DNA from: Bradyrhizobium betae
GTDB lineage: Bacteria > Pseudomonadota > Alphaproteobacteria > Rhizobiales > Xanthobacteraceae
Assembly (NCBI RefSeq): GCF_008932115.1
Contig: NZ_CP044544.1
Location: 1 to 64,000, forward strand
DNA: 64,000 bases
Reading direction: 5' to 3'
Below the pieces are notes generated by a model. It did not search any database and was not told the origin of the DNA. It was given only the letters and a program-made list of their open reading frames with translations. Of this stretch, positions 17,206-26,027 are shown piece by piece (the stretch's first letter is position 1; each line of letters begins with the position of its first letter). A program made the translations under genes and the position numbers.

Positions 17206-18399
17206 CTAGACGTAATCGAAAAGCGCCATGAAGCCGAAGTCCATATGCAGCTGTCGGTGGCAATGGAAAAGAGTCAAGCCGGGGTTGTCCGCCACAAAGT
17301 CCACTTCCACCTCCTGATAACCACCCAACATGACGACATCCTTCATGATCCCGGCTGTTGCTTTGCCAGCGATCCGAGTCAATTCGAAGCTATGCCGATG
17401 CAGATGAACAGGATGGATGTCATCGCTGGCGTTGCGCATGCGAAGTCGATAACGTTTCCCTTGACGCAGATGAAACATCGGCTCCATTTTGTCCATTGAG
17501 AACGCCATGTCATTGATGCGCCATTCGTTGAAGCCTTGATTGGCCGCGTTCTTTTTGGTGAACATCATCTCGATGGTTTCATCCGGGGCAGGTCCGTCGG
17601 CATCAGACTTCCCGAAATGCGTGTAGTCCCATTTGTATGGCGCGGGCTTAGTCCATTTTGGTTTCCCGGTTTTCCCGGCATACTCGATCACGATGCCCAT
17701 GCCCCTTGTGCGGTCGTCGTCCGCAAGGTCGCCCATCACCCACACGCCGGGATGATTCATCTCAACGATCGCCGATATACGTTCGGCGGTTCCCAACCAC
17801 AGGACCGGCGCACGTGCTGGTGTGGGAACGGGATTGCCGTCCAATGCGATCACGTCAAAGCTATGCCCCGGCAAGGCGAGGCTCCGGATTTCAGTCGCGC
17901 TTCCGTTGACGATATGAAACAAGACGCGCTCACCTGCCTTCACGCGGATTGGGTCGCCGTGACCCAATATTCGGCCATTGATCGAGAACAGGCTGTAACC
18001 GACCTCGAAACCGTGCGGCATGCCCTTGGCCAAGGAGGCGCGCATGGCATGCGCAGGGACAAAGGGCGTTCCTTCTTCGGATGCGCCATCCACATCCACC
18101 GGTATGGTCTGCCCATGCCAGTGCAGTTGTTCGGGCGTATCGGTGTCGTTATGGATATCGACAACGACCTGCTGGCCTTCCTTGAAGCGCAGAAGGGGCC
18201 CGGGAAACTGCCCGTTATAGGTGGTGGTGGAAATGATCCGATCGGGCGCCAGTTCAACGAGCCCATTGCCAATCCGGATCGTATGATCTGCTGCGCCTTG
18301 GGGCGATAAGGAAGCCTGAGCCTGGACCAATTCGGGGAGCGCAGCCGAGAGCGCTGTAATTCCCCCAGCTTGCAGCAGTCGACGCCGATCCATTGTCAT
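17206..18399 (-). CDS. Tat-exported multicopper oxidase with a large in-frame deletion
   Basis: 397 residues; relatives are about 490-500. ATG at 18399 follows a GGAGG ribosome-binding site and opens a Tat signal (MDRRRLLQAGGITALSAALP). Domain 1 has HWHGQ at residues 93-97, then TPFVPAHAMR joins abruptly to ASLAKGMPHG at about residue 120. The normal family sequence between these points, about 100 residues including the YHTH copper motif, is absent. The C-terminal motifs are complete: HPVHLHRHSF, and HCHRQLHMDFGFM for the type 1 and type 2/3 sites. Without the second N-terminal HxH pair the trinuclear cluster should be incomplete, so it may be inactive or serve only to bind copper. Confidence 0.75.
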   Translation of the reverse strand: MTMDRRRLLQAGGITALSAALPELVQAQASLSPQGAADHTIRIGNGLVELAPDRIISTTTYNGQFPGPLLRFKEGQQVVVDIHNDTDTPEQLHWHGQTIPVDVDGASEEGTPFVPAHAMRASLAKGMPHGFEVGYSLFSINGRILGHGDPIRVKAGERVLFHIVNGSATEIRSLALPGHSFDVIALDGNPVPTPARAPVLWLGTAERISAIVEMNHPGVWVMGDLADDDRTRGMGIVIEYAGKTGKPKWTKPAPYKWDYTHFGKSDADGPAPDETIEMMFTKKNAANQGFNEWRINDMAFSMDKMEPMFHLRQGKRYRLRMRNASDDIHPVHLHRHSFELTRIAGKATAGIMKDVVMLGGYQEVEVDFVADNPGLTLFHCHRQLHMDFGFMALFDYV

Positions 18400-18521
18400 G
18401 CGAGCCTCCGGCGTAGCAACCAAATCGACCACTGCTGAGTTGCACTATCGAAATGCAATAGTCTAGATAATGTTTAACGGGGCTTTTCACGGGATAGCCA
18501 TCGCGCGCGACCTGAAAGGAC

Positions 18522-18734
18522 TTATTTCCGCCAGGCCGCCTCGTTCTTCCTTTCATAGTCCTCGAATGCCTTGATCAGCCCACCTAGAACCTCGGCCGAG
18601 GTTTCAAACATGGCCTTCAATTGGGGGTCGTCCACTTTGCCAATGTCCTCTCGGAGATGTGTCACTGTCTCGGAAAGGCGCCTTTTCATATTCTGGGTGT
18701 GATGTTGTGGGTTTCTGTCGGATACGGAAGCCAT
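18522..18734 (-). CDS. Small charged helical protein, unknown function
   Basis: 70 residues, preceded by a strong ribosome-binding site (GAGGAG, 6 bp before ATG at 18734). It has no signal or membrane segment. Sequence is highly charged and predicted helical (LSETVTHLREDIGKVDDPQL, then LGGLIKAFEDYERKNEAAWR). It is divergent from the padR-chrA unit and shares the intergenic palindrome at 18790-18814, so it may be co-regulated by PadR. I do not recognise a family. Confidence 0.65.
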   Translation of the reverse strand: MASVSDRNPQHHTQNMKRRLSETVTHLREDIGKVDDPQLKAMFETSAEVLGGLIKAFEDYERKNEAAWRK

Positions 18735-18789
18735 TATGATCTCCTCTGGTTTACACCATAAGCGGAAACGCTTGGCTACAGTATCGGCT

Positions 18790-18814
18790 CCCGATATCGT
18801 ATATCGATATCGGG
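18790..18814. promoter_or_regulatory. 25-bp near-perfect palindrome, PadR operator candidate
   Basis: Arms CCCGATATCG and CGATATCGGG flank a short TATAT centre; only the central bases break symmetry. It lies 24 bp before the padR start and 55 bp from the divergent small gene, the usual place for an autoregulatory PadR operator. No other gene in the window carries this sequence. Confidence 0.65.
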
Positions 18815-18838
18815 AATCGAATCAAATGAATCTGGACA

Positions 18839-19141
18839 ATGAAGTTCGACGATCTCCTCACCGGTTTCATTCGGCTCCACATCCTGCACCACGCGGCAGA
18901 GATGGAGATCTACGGCCAGTGGATGATCGACGAGCTGTCACGCCACGGCTATCGGCTCAGTCCGGGAACCCTGTACCCGATGCTCCATGCGATGGAACGC
19001 AAGGGCTATCTGACTTCGCGCGTGCAGCGCGAAGGGAGCGTCGGGCGAAAACTCTACAAGGCTACCAGATTGGGCAAACAGGGGCTCAAATTGGCGAAGG
19101 CTCGGGTTCGGGAGTTTATCGGCGAAGCGGTGGAGCGTTAA
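18839..19141 (+). CDS. PadR-family transcriptional regulator
   Basis: 100 residues. Winged helix of the PadR type: LHILHHAAEMEIYGQWMIDE, then LSPGTLYPMLHAMERKGYLT (the diagnostic GTLYPML recognition helix at about residues 42-48) and a final helix for dimerisation. It precedes chrA by 22 bp. PadR-ChrA pairs are known, with the regulator expected to repress chromate efflux until chromate is sensed. Confidence 0.85.
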   Translation: MKFDDLLTGFIRLHILHHAAEMEIYGQWMIDELSRHGYRLSPGTLYPMLHAMERKGYLTSRVQREGSVGRKLYKATRLGKQGLKLAKARVREFIGEAVER

Positions 19142-19163
19142 CGCCAATCGCCAGTGCTCGCCT

Positions 19164-20366
19164 ATGAGCAGTGATGCAACCGAAGGCCGGGTCAGGGAGG
19201 TCTTTACGGCATTCCTGAAGTTAGGCCTGACGTCTTTCGGCGGCCCCATTGCCCATCTCGGATACTTCCGCGATGAATTTGTGGTGCGGCGCAAATGGCT
19301 CGACGAGACAGCCTATGCGGACCTGGTCGCGTTGTGTCAGTTTCTTCCCGGACCTGCCTCCAGCCAAGTTGGTTTTTCTCTCGGTGTTCTGCGCGGCAAT
19401 GGCCTTTTTGGTGGCCTTGCCGCGTGGTTCGCCTTCACCATGCCGTCGGCCCTGATCCTGTTCGCCTTTGCGATGGGCGCAGCCGTGTTCACAGGACCGG
19501 TTGCCGAAGGCTTCCTACACGGTCTCAAGCTCGTCGCTGTCGCCGTCGTCGCACAAGCCATCTGGGGCATGGCGCGAACCCTGACACCCGATCGAGCCCG
19601 CGCTGGCATTGCACTTTCCGCAGTTGCGATCGTTGTCGTTTTCGTCGGATCGTTCGGACAGATCGCGGCGATTGCGATCGGTGCCTGCGCGGGGCTTTGG
19701 CTCTGTCAGGGGGAGGTCGCGCCGCTTTCCGGGCATCTGAATTTCCCGGTTACGCGACGGAGAGGTATTATCGCGCTCGTTCTCTTCGCGGCGCTTCTTC
19801 TGATTCCTCCGATCGTCGTTACTGCGACCAGTTCCCAGGGGCTCGCCTTGTTCGACGCGTTCTACCGGTCTGGCGCGTTTGTCTTTGGCGGCGGTCATGT
19901 CGTGCTGCCTCTGCTTCAGGCGCAAGTTGCCACACCCGGATGGGTTACCAACGAGGCGTTTCTGGCAGGTTATGGGCTGGCACAGGCGGTGCCGGGACCG
20001 CTCTTCACTTTCTCCGCATATCTTGGGGCCGTGATGGGAGCCGCGCCGAGCGGCCTTGCTGGCGCAGCCATTGCTCTCGTCGCAGTGTTCCTTCCGGGTA
20101 TGCTGCTCGTCTATGGTGCGTTGCCGTTTTGGGATGCGATGCGCACGCGCCCCTCCGCTCAGGCCGCGATGCGTGGTAGCAATGCAGCTGTGGTCGGCAT
20201 TCTCGGTGCAGCCCTCTACAATCCGGTCTGGATCAGCGCAGTCCTGACGCCGCGCGATTTTGCGCTCGCGCTCGCGGGCTTCCTCCTCCTCACCGTATGG
20301 AAGGCGCCGCCATGGATCGTGGTGGCGCTCCTGGCCGGCGCCGGCGTGCTGTCGAGTCTTGCATGA
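19164..20366 (+). CDS. chrA: Chromate efflux transporter ChrA
   Basis: 400 residues, long-chain CHR family with two homologous halves and about ten helices. Signature motifs include LTSFGGPIAHLGYFRDEFV (residue 22), FLPGPASSQVGFSLG (residue 60) and, in the second half, FGGGHVVLPLLQ and GYGLAQAVPGPLFTFS. The protein extrudes chromate, a sulfate analogue, across the inner membrane. Its place beside sulfur genes is consistent with transfer of oxyanion-related cargo. Co-transcribed with padR. Confidence 0.92.
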   Translation: MSSDATEGRVREVFTAFLKLGLTSFGGPIAHLGYFRDEFVVRRKWLDETAYADLVALCQFLPGPASSQVGFSLGVLRGNGLFGGLAAWFAFTMPSALILFAFAMGAAVFTGPVAEGFLHGLKLVAVAVVAQAIWGMARTLTPDRARAGIALSAVAIVVVFVGSFGQIAAIAIGACAGLWLCQGEVAPLSGHLNFPVTRRRGIIALVLFAALLLIPPIVVTATSSQGLALFDAFYRSGAFVFGGGHVVLPLLQAQVATPGWVTNEAFLAGYGLAQAVPGPLFTFSAYLGAVMGAAPSGLAGAAIALVAVFLPGMLLVYGALPFWDAMRTRPSAQAAMRGSNAAVVGILGAALYNPVWISAVLTPRDFALALAGFLLLTVWKAPPWIVVALLAGAGVLSSLA

Positions 20367-20450
20367 CAATCTTCAAGCGAAGAATGCTGAGTCATGGGGC
20401 CGACTCTCTGGAGAAGATTGGCGAGAACGTTAGCTACTTCAAAAATTTTG

Positions 20451-20469
20451 TAGACCCTCGACAGGTCTA
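20451..20469. promoter_or_regulatory. TAGACC-N7-GGTCTA dyad upstream of soxB
   Basis: Perfect 6-bp inverted repeat ending 14 bp before the soxB start and just ahead of its GGAGGA ribosome-binding site. It could be an operator or an mRNA hairpin near the start. No regulator in this window is an obvious partner. Confidence 0.4.
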
Positions 20470-20483
20470 GTTGGGAGGAACAT

Positions 20484-22232
20484 ATGAAACTCCGCCGCCG
20501 GGATTTGCTTAAATTCGCGAGCGCGGCCGTCGTATCGACGGGTATGCCACGCATCGGTCGCGCTGCGGGCGACGCCAACGTTTACGATCTCGAACGCTTC
20601 GGCAATGCGCGGATTCTACATATGACCGATACCCACGCGCAGCTTTTACCAAATCATTTCCGTGAACCGAACATCAATCTCGGTGTTGGCGTCATGCAGG
20701 GCCGTCCGCCGCATCTCGTTGGCCGCGCCTTTCTCGACTACTTTCAAATCGAGCCGGGAAGCGCGAACGCGCACGCATTTACATATCTCGATTTCGAGAA
20801 ATCGGCAGAACGTTATGGCAAATTGGGTGGCTTCGCCAATCTCAAAACACTGATTGACCGCTTGCGCAGCGAAGCCGGACCCGGGCGATCGCTTCTTCTG
20901 GACGGTGGAGATCTTTGGCAGGGCAGTGGTCTCGCCAATACCATGCAAGGAGCCGACATGGTCGAGGTGGCGAACCTGCTCGGCATCGAGGCAATGACGG
21001 GGCATTGGGAGTTTACCTATGGCGAAGATGTTTTGCGTCGCAACCTTAAGAACTTCAAAGGCGAATTTCTCGCGCAAAATGTGTTTCTGACAGAAGAGGC
21101 CGCATTCAATGACGCCGAGGCGTTCGACACCGCATCCGGACGGGTTTTCAAACCAGCGACGATCAAGGAACTGGGTGGGTTCCGCGTTGCCGTGATCGGA
21201 CAGGCTCTCCCGTACGTGCCGATCGCCCATCCCAAGCGGTTTACACCAGATTGGACGTTCGGCATCCGCGACGAAGAACTGCAAAAACTGGTCAATTCCT
21301 TGCGCGCAAATGACAAGGTAGATGCGGTCGTTCTGCTCTCACACAACGGAATGGACGTTGACCTCAAGCTCGCCAGCAAAGTGAGCGGTATCGACGTTAT
21401 TCTCGGCGGCCATACCCATGACGCCGTTCCACGGCCTGTCAGCGTCGCGAATCCGGGCGGGAAGACGCTTGTGACGAATGCTGGTTCGGCCGGAAAATTC
21501 CTTGCTGTACTCGATCTCGATCTCGCAAAAGGCCACGTCCGCGATGTGCGCTACACGTTGCTCCCCGTGTTCGCGAACCTGATCAAGCCGGCCCCGGAAA
21601 TGACCGCGCTGATTGAACGCTTGCGCGCGCCTTATGCCGTTGCGTATGCAGATAAAATTGCAACCGCGGATCATCTGCTTTATCGCCGTGGAAATTTCAA
21701 CGGCACCATGGATCAGTTGATTTGCGACGCCTTGCGGCAGGAGCTTGATACGGAAATTGCCTTGTCGCCGGGCTTTCGGTGGGGAACGACGGTGCTGTCC
21801 GGTCAGTCCATAACCATGGAGGACATTCTCACCGAAACGGCAATCACTTATCCGGAGATCTATCCACTTACCATGACCGGTAGTCAGATCAAGGACGTCA
21901 TGGAAGACGTCTGCGACAATCTCTTCAACGATAATCCCTATTATCAGCAAGGTGGCGATATGGTCCGCATCGGCGGCATGACATACACCTGCGCACCAAA
22001 GGGAATAGTAGGACGGCGGATATCTGACTTGAAGCTTGAAAATGGCGGCGCGATCGAGGCTTACAAGAGCTATCGGGTGGCTGGCTGGGCTTCCGTCAAC
22101 GAGCAAAAGGGCGCGCCAGTCTGGGACGTATTCGCAAAATATCTACGAAGCGGCAAAGTCATCTCCAGAAAAGAAGCCGGAGTGACGCTAAAGGATGTCG
22201 CCGAAAACCCGGGCGTTGCCCGACAAGATTGA
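20484..22232 (+). CDS. soxB: SoxB, thiosulfate-oxidation sulfate thioesterase/thiosulfohydrolase
   Basis: 582 residues, normal SoxB length, with a Tat signal (MKLRRRDLLKFASAAVV). The dinuclear manganese site motifs appear in order: MTDTHAQLLPNHFREPNINL, LLLDGGDLWQGSGLA (about residue 135), TGHWEFTYG (about 173), LLSHNGMDVDL and ILGGHTHDAVP; then a 5'-nucleotidase C-terminal domain. The HFREP segment and PPHLVG insertion are SoxB-specific. It hydrolyses sulfate from SoxYZ-bound thiosulfonate in the periplasm. No soxAX, soxYZ or soxCD is in the window, so it depends on partners elsewhere. Start fixed by GGAGGA at 20475. Confidence 0.9.
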   Translation: MKLRRRDLLKFASAAVVSTGMPRIGRAAGDANVYDLERFGNARILHMTDTHAQLLPNHFREPNINLGVGVMQGRPPHLVGRAFLDYFQIEPGSANAHAFTYLDFEKSAERYGKLGGFANLKTLIDRLRSEAGPGRSLLLDGGDLWQGSGLANTMQGADMVEVANLLGIEAMTGHWEFTYGEDVLRRNLKNFKGEFLAQNVFLTEEAAFNDAEAFDTASGRVFKPATIKELGGFRVAVIGQALPYVPIAHPKRFTPDWTFGIRDEELQKLVNSLRANDKVDAVVLLSHNGMDVDLKLASKVSGIDVILGGHTHDAVPRPVSVANPGGKTLVTNAGSAGKFLAVLDLDLAKGHVRDVRYTLLPVFANLIKPAPEMTALIERLRAPYAVAYADKIATADHLLYRRGNFNGTMDQLICDALRQELDTEIALSPGFRWGTTVLSGQSITMEDILTETAITYPEIYPLTMTGSQIKDVMEDVCDNLFNDNPYYQQGGDMVRIGGMTYTCAPKGIVGRRISDLKLENGGAIEAYKSYRVAGWASVNEQKGAPVWDVFAKYLRSGKVISRKEAGVTLKDVAENPGVARQD

Positions 22233-22581
22233 AATTCCGACAATGTGCGCTGTTCATAAAATCAGGTCGTGAGCCACGGAATATGAACTCTGCTTTCTTA
22301 TGGCAGGTCGTCTGCTTCAGGCGAACGGATTGCCAGACTTCAAGATGCCGTGGGCGTCGACGATTTGGTGAGTTTTCACTGCAGCCGTGACCATGATGGT
22401 CAGCGCTAGCGATTGGTCACACCGTCTCTGTTCGTTCAAACAGGTCTCTGTTGATGCCAATCGCTTCATGGTCGAGAGGTATGCTCGGCAGTTTAGGGTT
22501 AATGAAGGGTTGGGCCATCATGTCCGCTTTATTGGCTGCAATTTTCTGATTTTTTTCATGCTTCGAGTTTATCCTTTGTCC
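22233..22581. other. Stretch with no recognisable gene
   Basis: About 350 bp between soxB and the acyltransferase. The acyltransferase frame is open back to 22387, but those residues do not resemble the family N-terminus and hold no good ribosome-binding site. No strong terminator hairpin with a T-run was found. Confidence 0.45.
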
Positions 22582-23670
22582 ATGACCCAGTTGGAAGTGC
22601 AGCCCCAGCTTTCCAGTATTCAATATCTGCGCGGCATTGCCGCGATGATGGTGGTGTTCTTCCACGCGAATGGCATGACAGCAGAGTATTTTGGCTCGAC
22701 ATGGTCGCCGCTTGGCGCCGCCGGCGTCGATATCTTTTTCGTCATTAGCGGATTCATCATGTGGGTTACGACTGGGGCAAGGCGAACGCCTGCCTCGTTT
22801 ATCCAGCACCGCATCGTCAGAGTCGTGCCACTCTACTGGTGCGTGACCTTGGCGCTATTTTCGAGTTGGGTCATATTCCGAAATTCAACGCCGCTCCCGC
22901 CGCTCGAGAATCTTCTGAAGTCCCTGCTGTTCATTCCCCACATCTCGGCCCGAACCGGACAAATTGAGCCACTTCTGATCGCCGGATGGACGCTCAATTT
23001 TGAAATGTTCTTCTATGCGATATTTGCCCTCTCGCTGCTGTTGTCTGGGCGATATAGAGCAATTCTCGTTTTCTCCGTTCTCACGTCACTGGTAATGATT
23101 GGTCAGGTTTTCTCGTCATCGAACCCGGTGATGATAACTTATACCAGTCCACTTCTGTTAGAATTTGCTTTGGGCTGTTTGCTAGGATTGATCTATCAAT
23201 ACCAACTGCTGCCGCGACCTTCTCTAGGCGTTACGCTCTGCATCCTCGGGGTCGTCTTGCTTTGCGTTGCAGGTACTGACTCTGCAGCCGATCTTAGTTT
23301 TCGAAGGTTGCTGTACTGGGGAGCGCCGAGCGTCCTGATTGTTGCGGGATTTGTCAGCCTTGAGCCGACCGCACGCGATAATCGTCTACTATCTCTGTTG
23401 GGCGCCGCGTCTTACTCTATCTATCTCACCCACAGCCTTTCCTTAGCCGCTCTCAAAAGCCTGGTTTTTGCGCTCGGTCTACAGAACTATCAGTTTGTGC
23501 CAAGCATCTTTGTGGTCGCCGGTTTCGTTGGAAGCGCGGTTATCGGCATTTGCGCCTATCATTTGTTAGAACGGCCGCTTCTCTCCTTCTTTAAGAGGCT
23601 CGTCTCACGGAACGCTCCATCCTGGAGTGGAAACGATCCTATCTCGACGCCATCCAACACGACACGGTAG
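22582..23670 (+). CDS. Acyltransferase 3 family membrane protein (OafA-like)
   Basis: About 362 residues from ATG 22582 (MTQLEVQPQLSSIQYLRGIA), the usual start of this family. Roughly ten membrane helices. Family motifs: YLRGIAAMMVVFFH with the catalytic-type His, GAAGVDIFFVISGFIM, and FIQHRIVRVVPLYW. These enzymes O-acylate cell-surface sugars such as O-antigen or exopolysaccharide using acyl-CoA. It stands alone between sulfur genes, so its target is unknown. A longer frame beginning at 22387 exists but is not supported. Confidence 0.8.
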   Translation: MTQLEVQPQLSSIQYLRGIAAMMVVFFHANGMTAEYFGSTWSPLGAAGVDIFFVISGFIMWVTTGARRTPASFIQHRIVRVVPLYWCVTLALFSSWVIFRNSTPLPPLENLLKSLLFIPHISARTGQIEPLLIAGWTLNFEMFFYAIFALSLLLSGRYRAILVFSVLTSLVMIGQVFSSSNPVMITYTSPLLLEFALGCLLGLIYQYQLLPRPSLGVTLCILGVVLLCVAGTDSAADLSFRRLLYWGAPSVLIVAGFVSLEPTARDNRLLSLLGAASYSIYLTHSLSLAALKSLVFALGLQNYQFVPSIFVVAGFVGSAVIGICAYHLLERPLLSFFKRLVSRNAPSWSGNDPISTPSNTTR

Positions 23671-23957
23671 GCGAGATATCAGCGCCGCAGTCGATGGAGT
23701 TTCAGTCGGATTATGGAAGAGCGCAAAGCGAGTTTTCCTCAGCACCTCGCGAATGCTTCGGCCTTGTCGTCGACGCATCACTGACCGGTCCGCGGGTTGC
23801 TCGCGAACTCGAGTGTGCCGCCGAGATCCGCGGATATCCAGCGTGCTCGGAGTGATGTTCGTCTGACGTTGCCACACAGAATGGTTTGTGCGAGGCGTCG
23901 AACGCCCGAAGCGTTCCACAGAGAGCCCGGAAGGCGGAAGTCGTCGCCGAAATGACG
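23671..23957. other. Intergenic stretch without a supported gene
   Basis: About 290 bp between the convergent acyltransferase and MFS genes. No ribosome-binding site with a plausible frame, no T-tailed hairpin and no repeat were noticed. Confidence 0.45.
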
Positions 23958-25211
23958 TTACGCCTTGGCCTCTTGCATCGCGACCGCCACGATGACCCCT
24001 GAGAGAAAGGTGAGCAGACCGACGCCGGCAATCGCCCAGGCAAGACCAAACGCATCGCCGATCAAACCAGCAAGCAGCGCGCCGACCGCGTAGCCGAGGT
24101 CGCGCCAGAACCGGTAGATGCTGAGTGAACGGGCTCGCCAGGTTGGATGCGCGACATCCGAGATTGCAGCGAGCAGGGTCGGGTAGACCATCGCCGTGCC
24201 GAGCCCAAGCAGCATGCTGGCGCCGAGCCACCAGCCGAAGCCGTTCAATGCGGCGACCATGAACAGCGCGGCGGCCTGCAGCCACATGCCCCAGACGATC
24301 AGCCCTTTGCGGCCGAGGCGATCACTAAGTGGACCGGTGATCGTCTGCATCACGCCCCAGACACCGGGGTAGACGGCCTTCAGCACGCCAATGGGCTCGA
24401 CGCCGAGCCCGCGCGCGGCGAAGAAGAGCGGGAAGATCGCCCAGCTCATGCCGTCGTTGAGGTTGTTGACCAGTCCGGCCTGGCAGGCGGCGAACAGATT
24501 GCGGTCGCGAAAGGAGGTGCGCATGAATACCTCCTTGAACCCGACCGGATCGACTTTCGGATGATTGCCTGCCTCCAGCCGGACATGCTCGCTGGTGTCG
24601 CGGACGAGCAGAACCGACAGCCCGAGTCCAAGCACGGCGTAGCCAATGCCGAGATAGAACGGCTCCGGGCGAAGCGCTCCCGTCTCTGAGGCAATCCAGC
24701 CCGTCAGGAAGGCGGTCAAGCCGACCATTAGATAGCCGGCGAATTCATTAAGACCGACAGCGAGCCCGCGGGATTTCGGGCCGACGAGATCGATCTTCAT
24801 GATGACGGTCATCGACCAGGCGAAACCCTGGCTGATGCCGAGGAGCACGTTGGCGCTGACGATCCAGCTCCAGCTCGGTGCCCAGATGATCAGGAAGGGG
24901 ACCGGCAGGCCGATCACCCAGCCGAGGATCAGGACCCGCTTGCGGCCCCAGCTGTCCGCCAGTTGTCCGGACACCAGGTTCGTGAACGCCTTTGAGATGC
25001 CGAAGCTTGCGATGAAAGAGGCGATGACGGTGGTCGAGGCGAGCTTGAAGTCTTCCGAACCGAGCAGCGGTACGACCGTGCGCTCCAATCCGACCATGCC
25101 GCCAACGAAGGCGTTGACCAGGATAAGGAGAGCGAACTGTCGCCAGTTCTCACGCAGCCCAAGTCTGACCGCTGAATCCGTTGGCTGCGGAGGAGTCTTC
25201 GCCTCAGCCAT
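23958..25211 (-). CDS. MFS transporter of the sulfur-regulated MBL/rhodanese unit
   Basis: 417 residues, twelve helices. The MFS loop 2-3 motif is present as GQLADSWGRKRVLILG (about residue 83) and again in the second half as GPLSDRLGRKGLIVWG. It ends 2 bp downstream of the MBL gene, whose stop precedes its start, so the two form one transcript. The partner genes point to export of a sulfur compound or sulfite, but the substrate is not evident from sequence. Confidence 0.8.
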   Translation of the reverse strand: MAEAKTPPQPTDSAVRLGLRENWRQFALLILVNAFVGGMVGLERTVVPLLGSEDFKLASTTVIASFIASFGISKAFTNLVSGQLADSWGRKRVLILGWVIGLPVPFLIIWAPSWSWIVSANVLLGISQGFAWSMTVIMKIDLVGPKSRGLAVGLNEFAGYLMVGLTAFLTGWIASETGALRPEPFYLGIGYAVLGLGLSVLLVRDTSEHVRLEAGNHPKVDPVGFKEVFMRTSFRDRNLFAACQAGLVNNLNDGMSWAIFPLFFAARGLGVEPIGVLKAVYPGVWGVMQTITGPLSDRLGRKGLIVWGMWLQAAALFMVAALNGFGWWLGASMLLGLGTAMVYPTLLAAISDVAHPTWRARSLSIYRFWRDLGYAVGALLAGLIGDAFGLAWAIAGVGLLTFLSGVIVAVAMQEAKA

Positions 25212-25213
25212 GG

Positions 25214-25954
25214 TCAGGCGGCCGCGGCCGTTGAGGCGGAATTGGCGGCCCTGAGCGCAGCTGCCTCGGGAGGCGCCGGCGGGATCTCGGCGAGCATGAA
25301 GCGGACGAACTCGGAGTCATCCTCGATCCGGAACGCCTCATTGTGACGCTTCTCGAATCCGATGCTCGACCAAGGCTTGCCGCTAAGGCGCCGGCCACAG
25401 ACCGAGCCGGCATAAGCGCCCGGGAGCACGTCAACGTAATCGGGGAGGGTCTTCAGCCGGCGGATGCTCTGGAAGAGATCTCTGGCTCCCTGTTCAGCGG
25501 TGACGGCGAGTTCGGTCCGGCCGAGGTCGCCAACCATCAGCGTGTGCCCGGTCAACACAAACCAAGGCTCGTCGGCGCGTGTGCGATCACTGACGAGCAG
25601 ACAGATATGTTCCGGCGTATGGCCCGGCGTGTGCAACACCCGGACTTCGACGTTGCCGAGCGGCAGCACGTCGTCGTCGCGCACGGCCTTGAACGGGAAT
25701 GAAACGTTCGCCCGCGAGGAAAGAACATATTCGGCGCCCGCAGCCTCTGCGAGCTGTCGGCCCGCGGAGAGGTGGTCGGCATGAATGTGGGTGTCGATCA
25801 CGAATTGAATGCGAACCCCAGCTGCTTCCGCCACGCGCAGATACGGTTCGATCGCGCCGACGGGATCGACCACGGCACCGGCAGCGCGGCCGCCGCAACC
25901 GAAGAGATAGGAGATGCCGACGGGGTCCTGATGCAGGAACTGACGAAGGATCAT
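25214..25954 (-). CDS. MBL-fold persulfide dioxygenase-like hydrolase
   Basis: 246 residues. Metallo-beta-lactamase fold with FVIDTHIHADHLSAGRQLAE (HxHxDH, about residue 55), VRVLHTPGHTPEHICLLV (about 105) and LTGHTLMVGDLGRTEL (about 135), as in ETHE1 and related sulfur dioxygenases. These oxidise glutathione persulfide to sulfite using one iron. An Ala-rich tail follows. It is an intact functional alternative to the decayed copy at 2207-3068. It is divergent from the ArsR-rhodanese gene across 73 bp. Confidence 0.82.
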   Translation of the reverse strand: MILRQFLHQDPVGISYLFGCGGRAAGAVVDPVGAIEPYLRVAEAAGVRIQFVIDTHIHADHLSAGRQLAEAAGAEYVLSSRANVSFPFKAVRDDDVLPLGNVEVRVLHTPGHTPEHICLLVSDRTRADEPWFVLTGHTLMVGDLGRTELAVTAEQGARDLFQSIRRLKTLPDYVDVLPGAYAGSVCGRRLSGKPWSSIGFEKRHNEAFRIEDDSEFVRFMLAEIPPAPPEAAALRAANSASTAAAA

Positions 25955-26027
25955 GGTCTTGTGCTCCTCATTTCAACGGGCTAGAAACACTCAATCGATC
26001 TGCTGAACGTTTCATTGAGGAGAGGTC

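Noticed and set aside
25966..26020. Apparent dyad CCTCA...TGAGG between the MBL and ArsR-rhodanese genes
   Set aside because: The matching ends are simply the two ribosome-binding sites of divergent genes; the rest of the arms match poorly.
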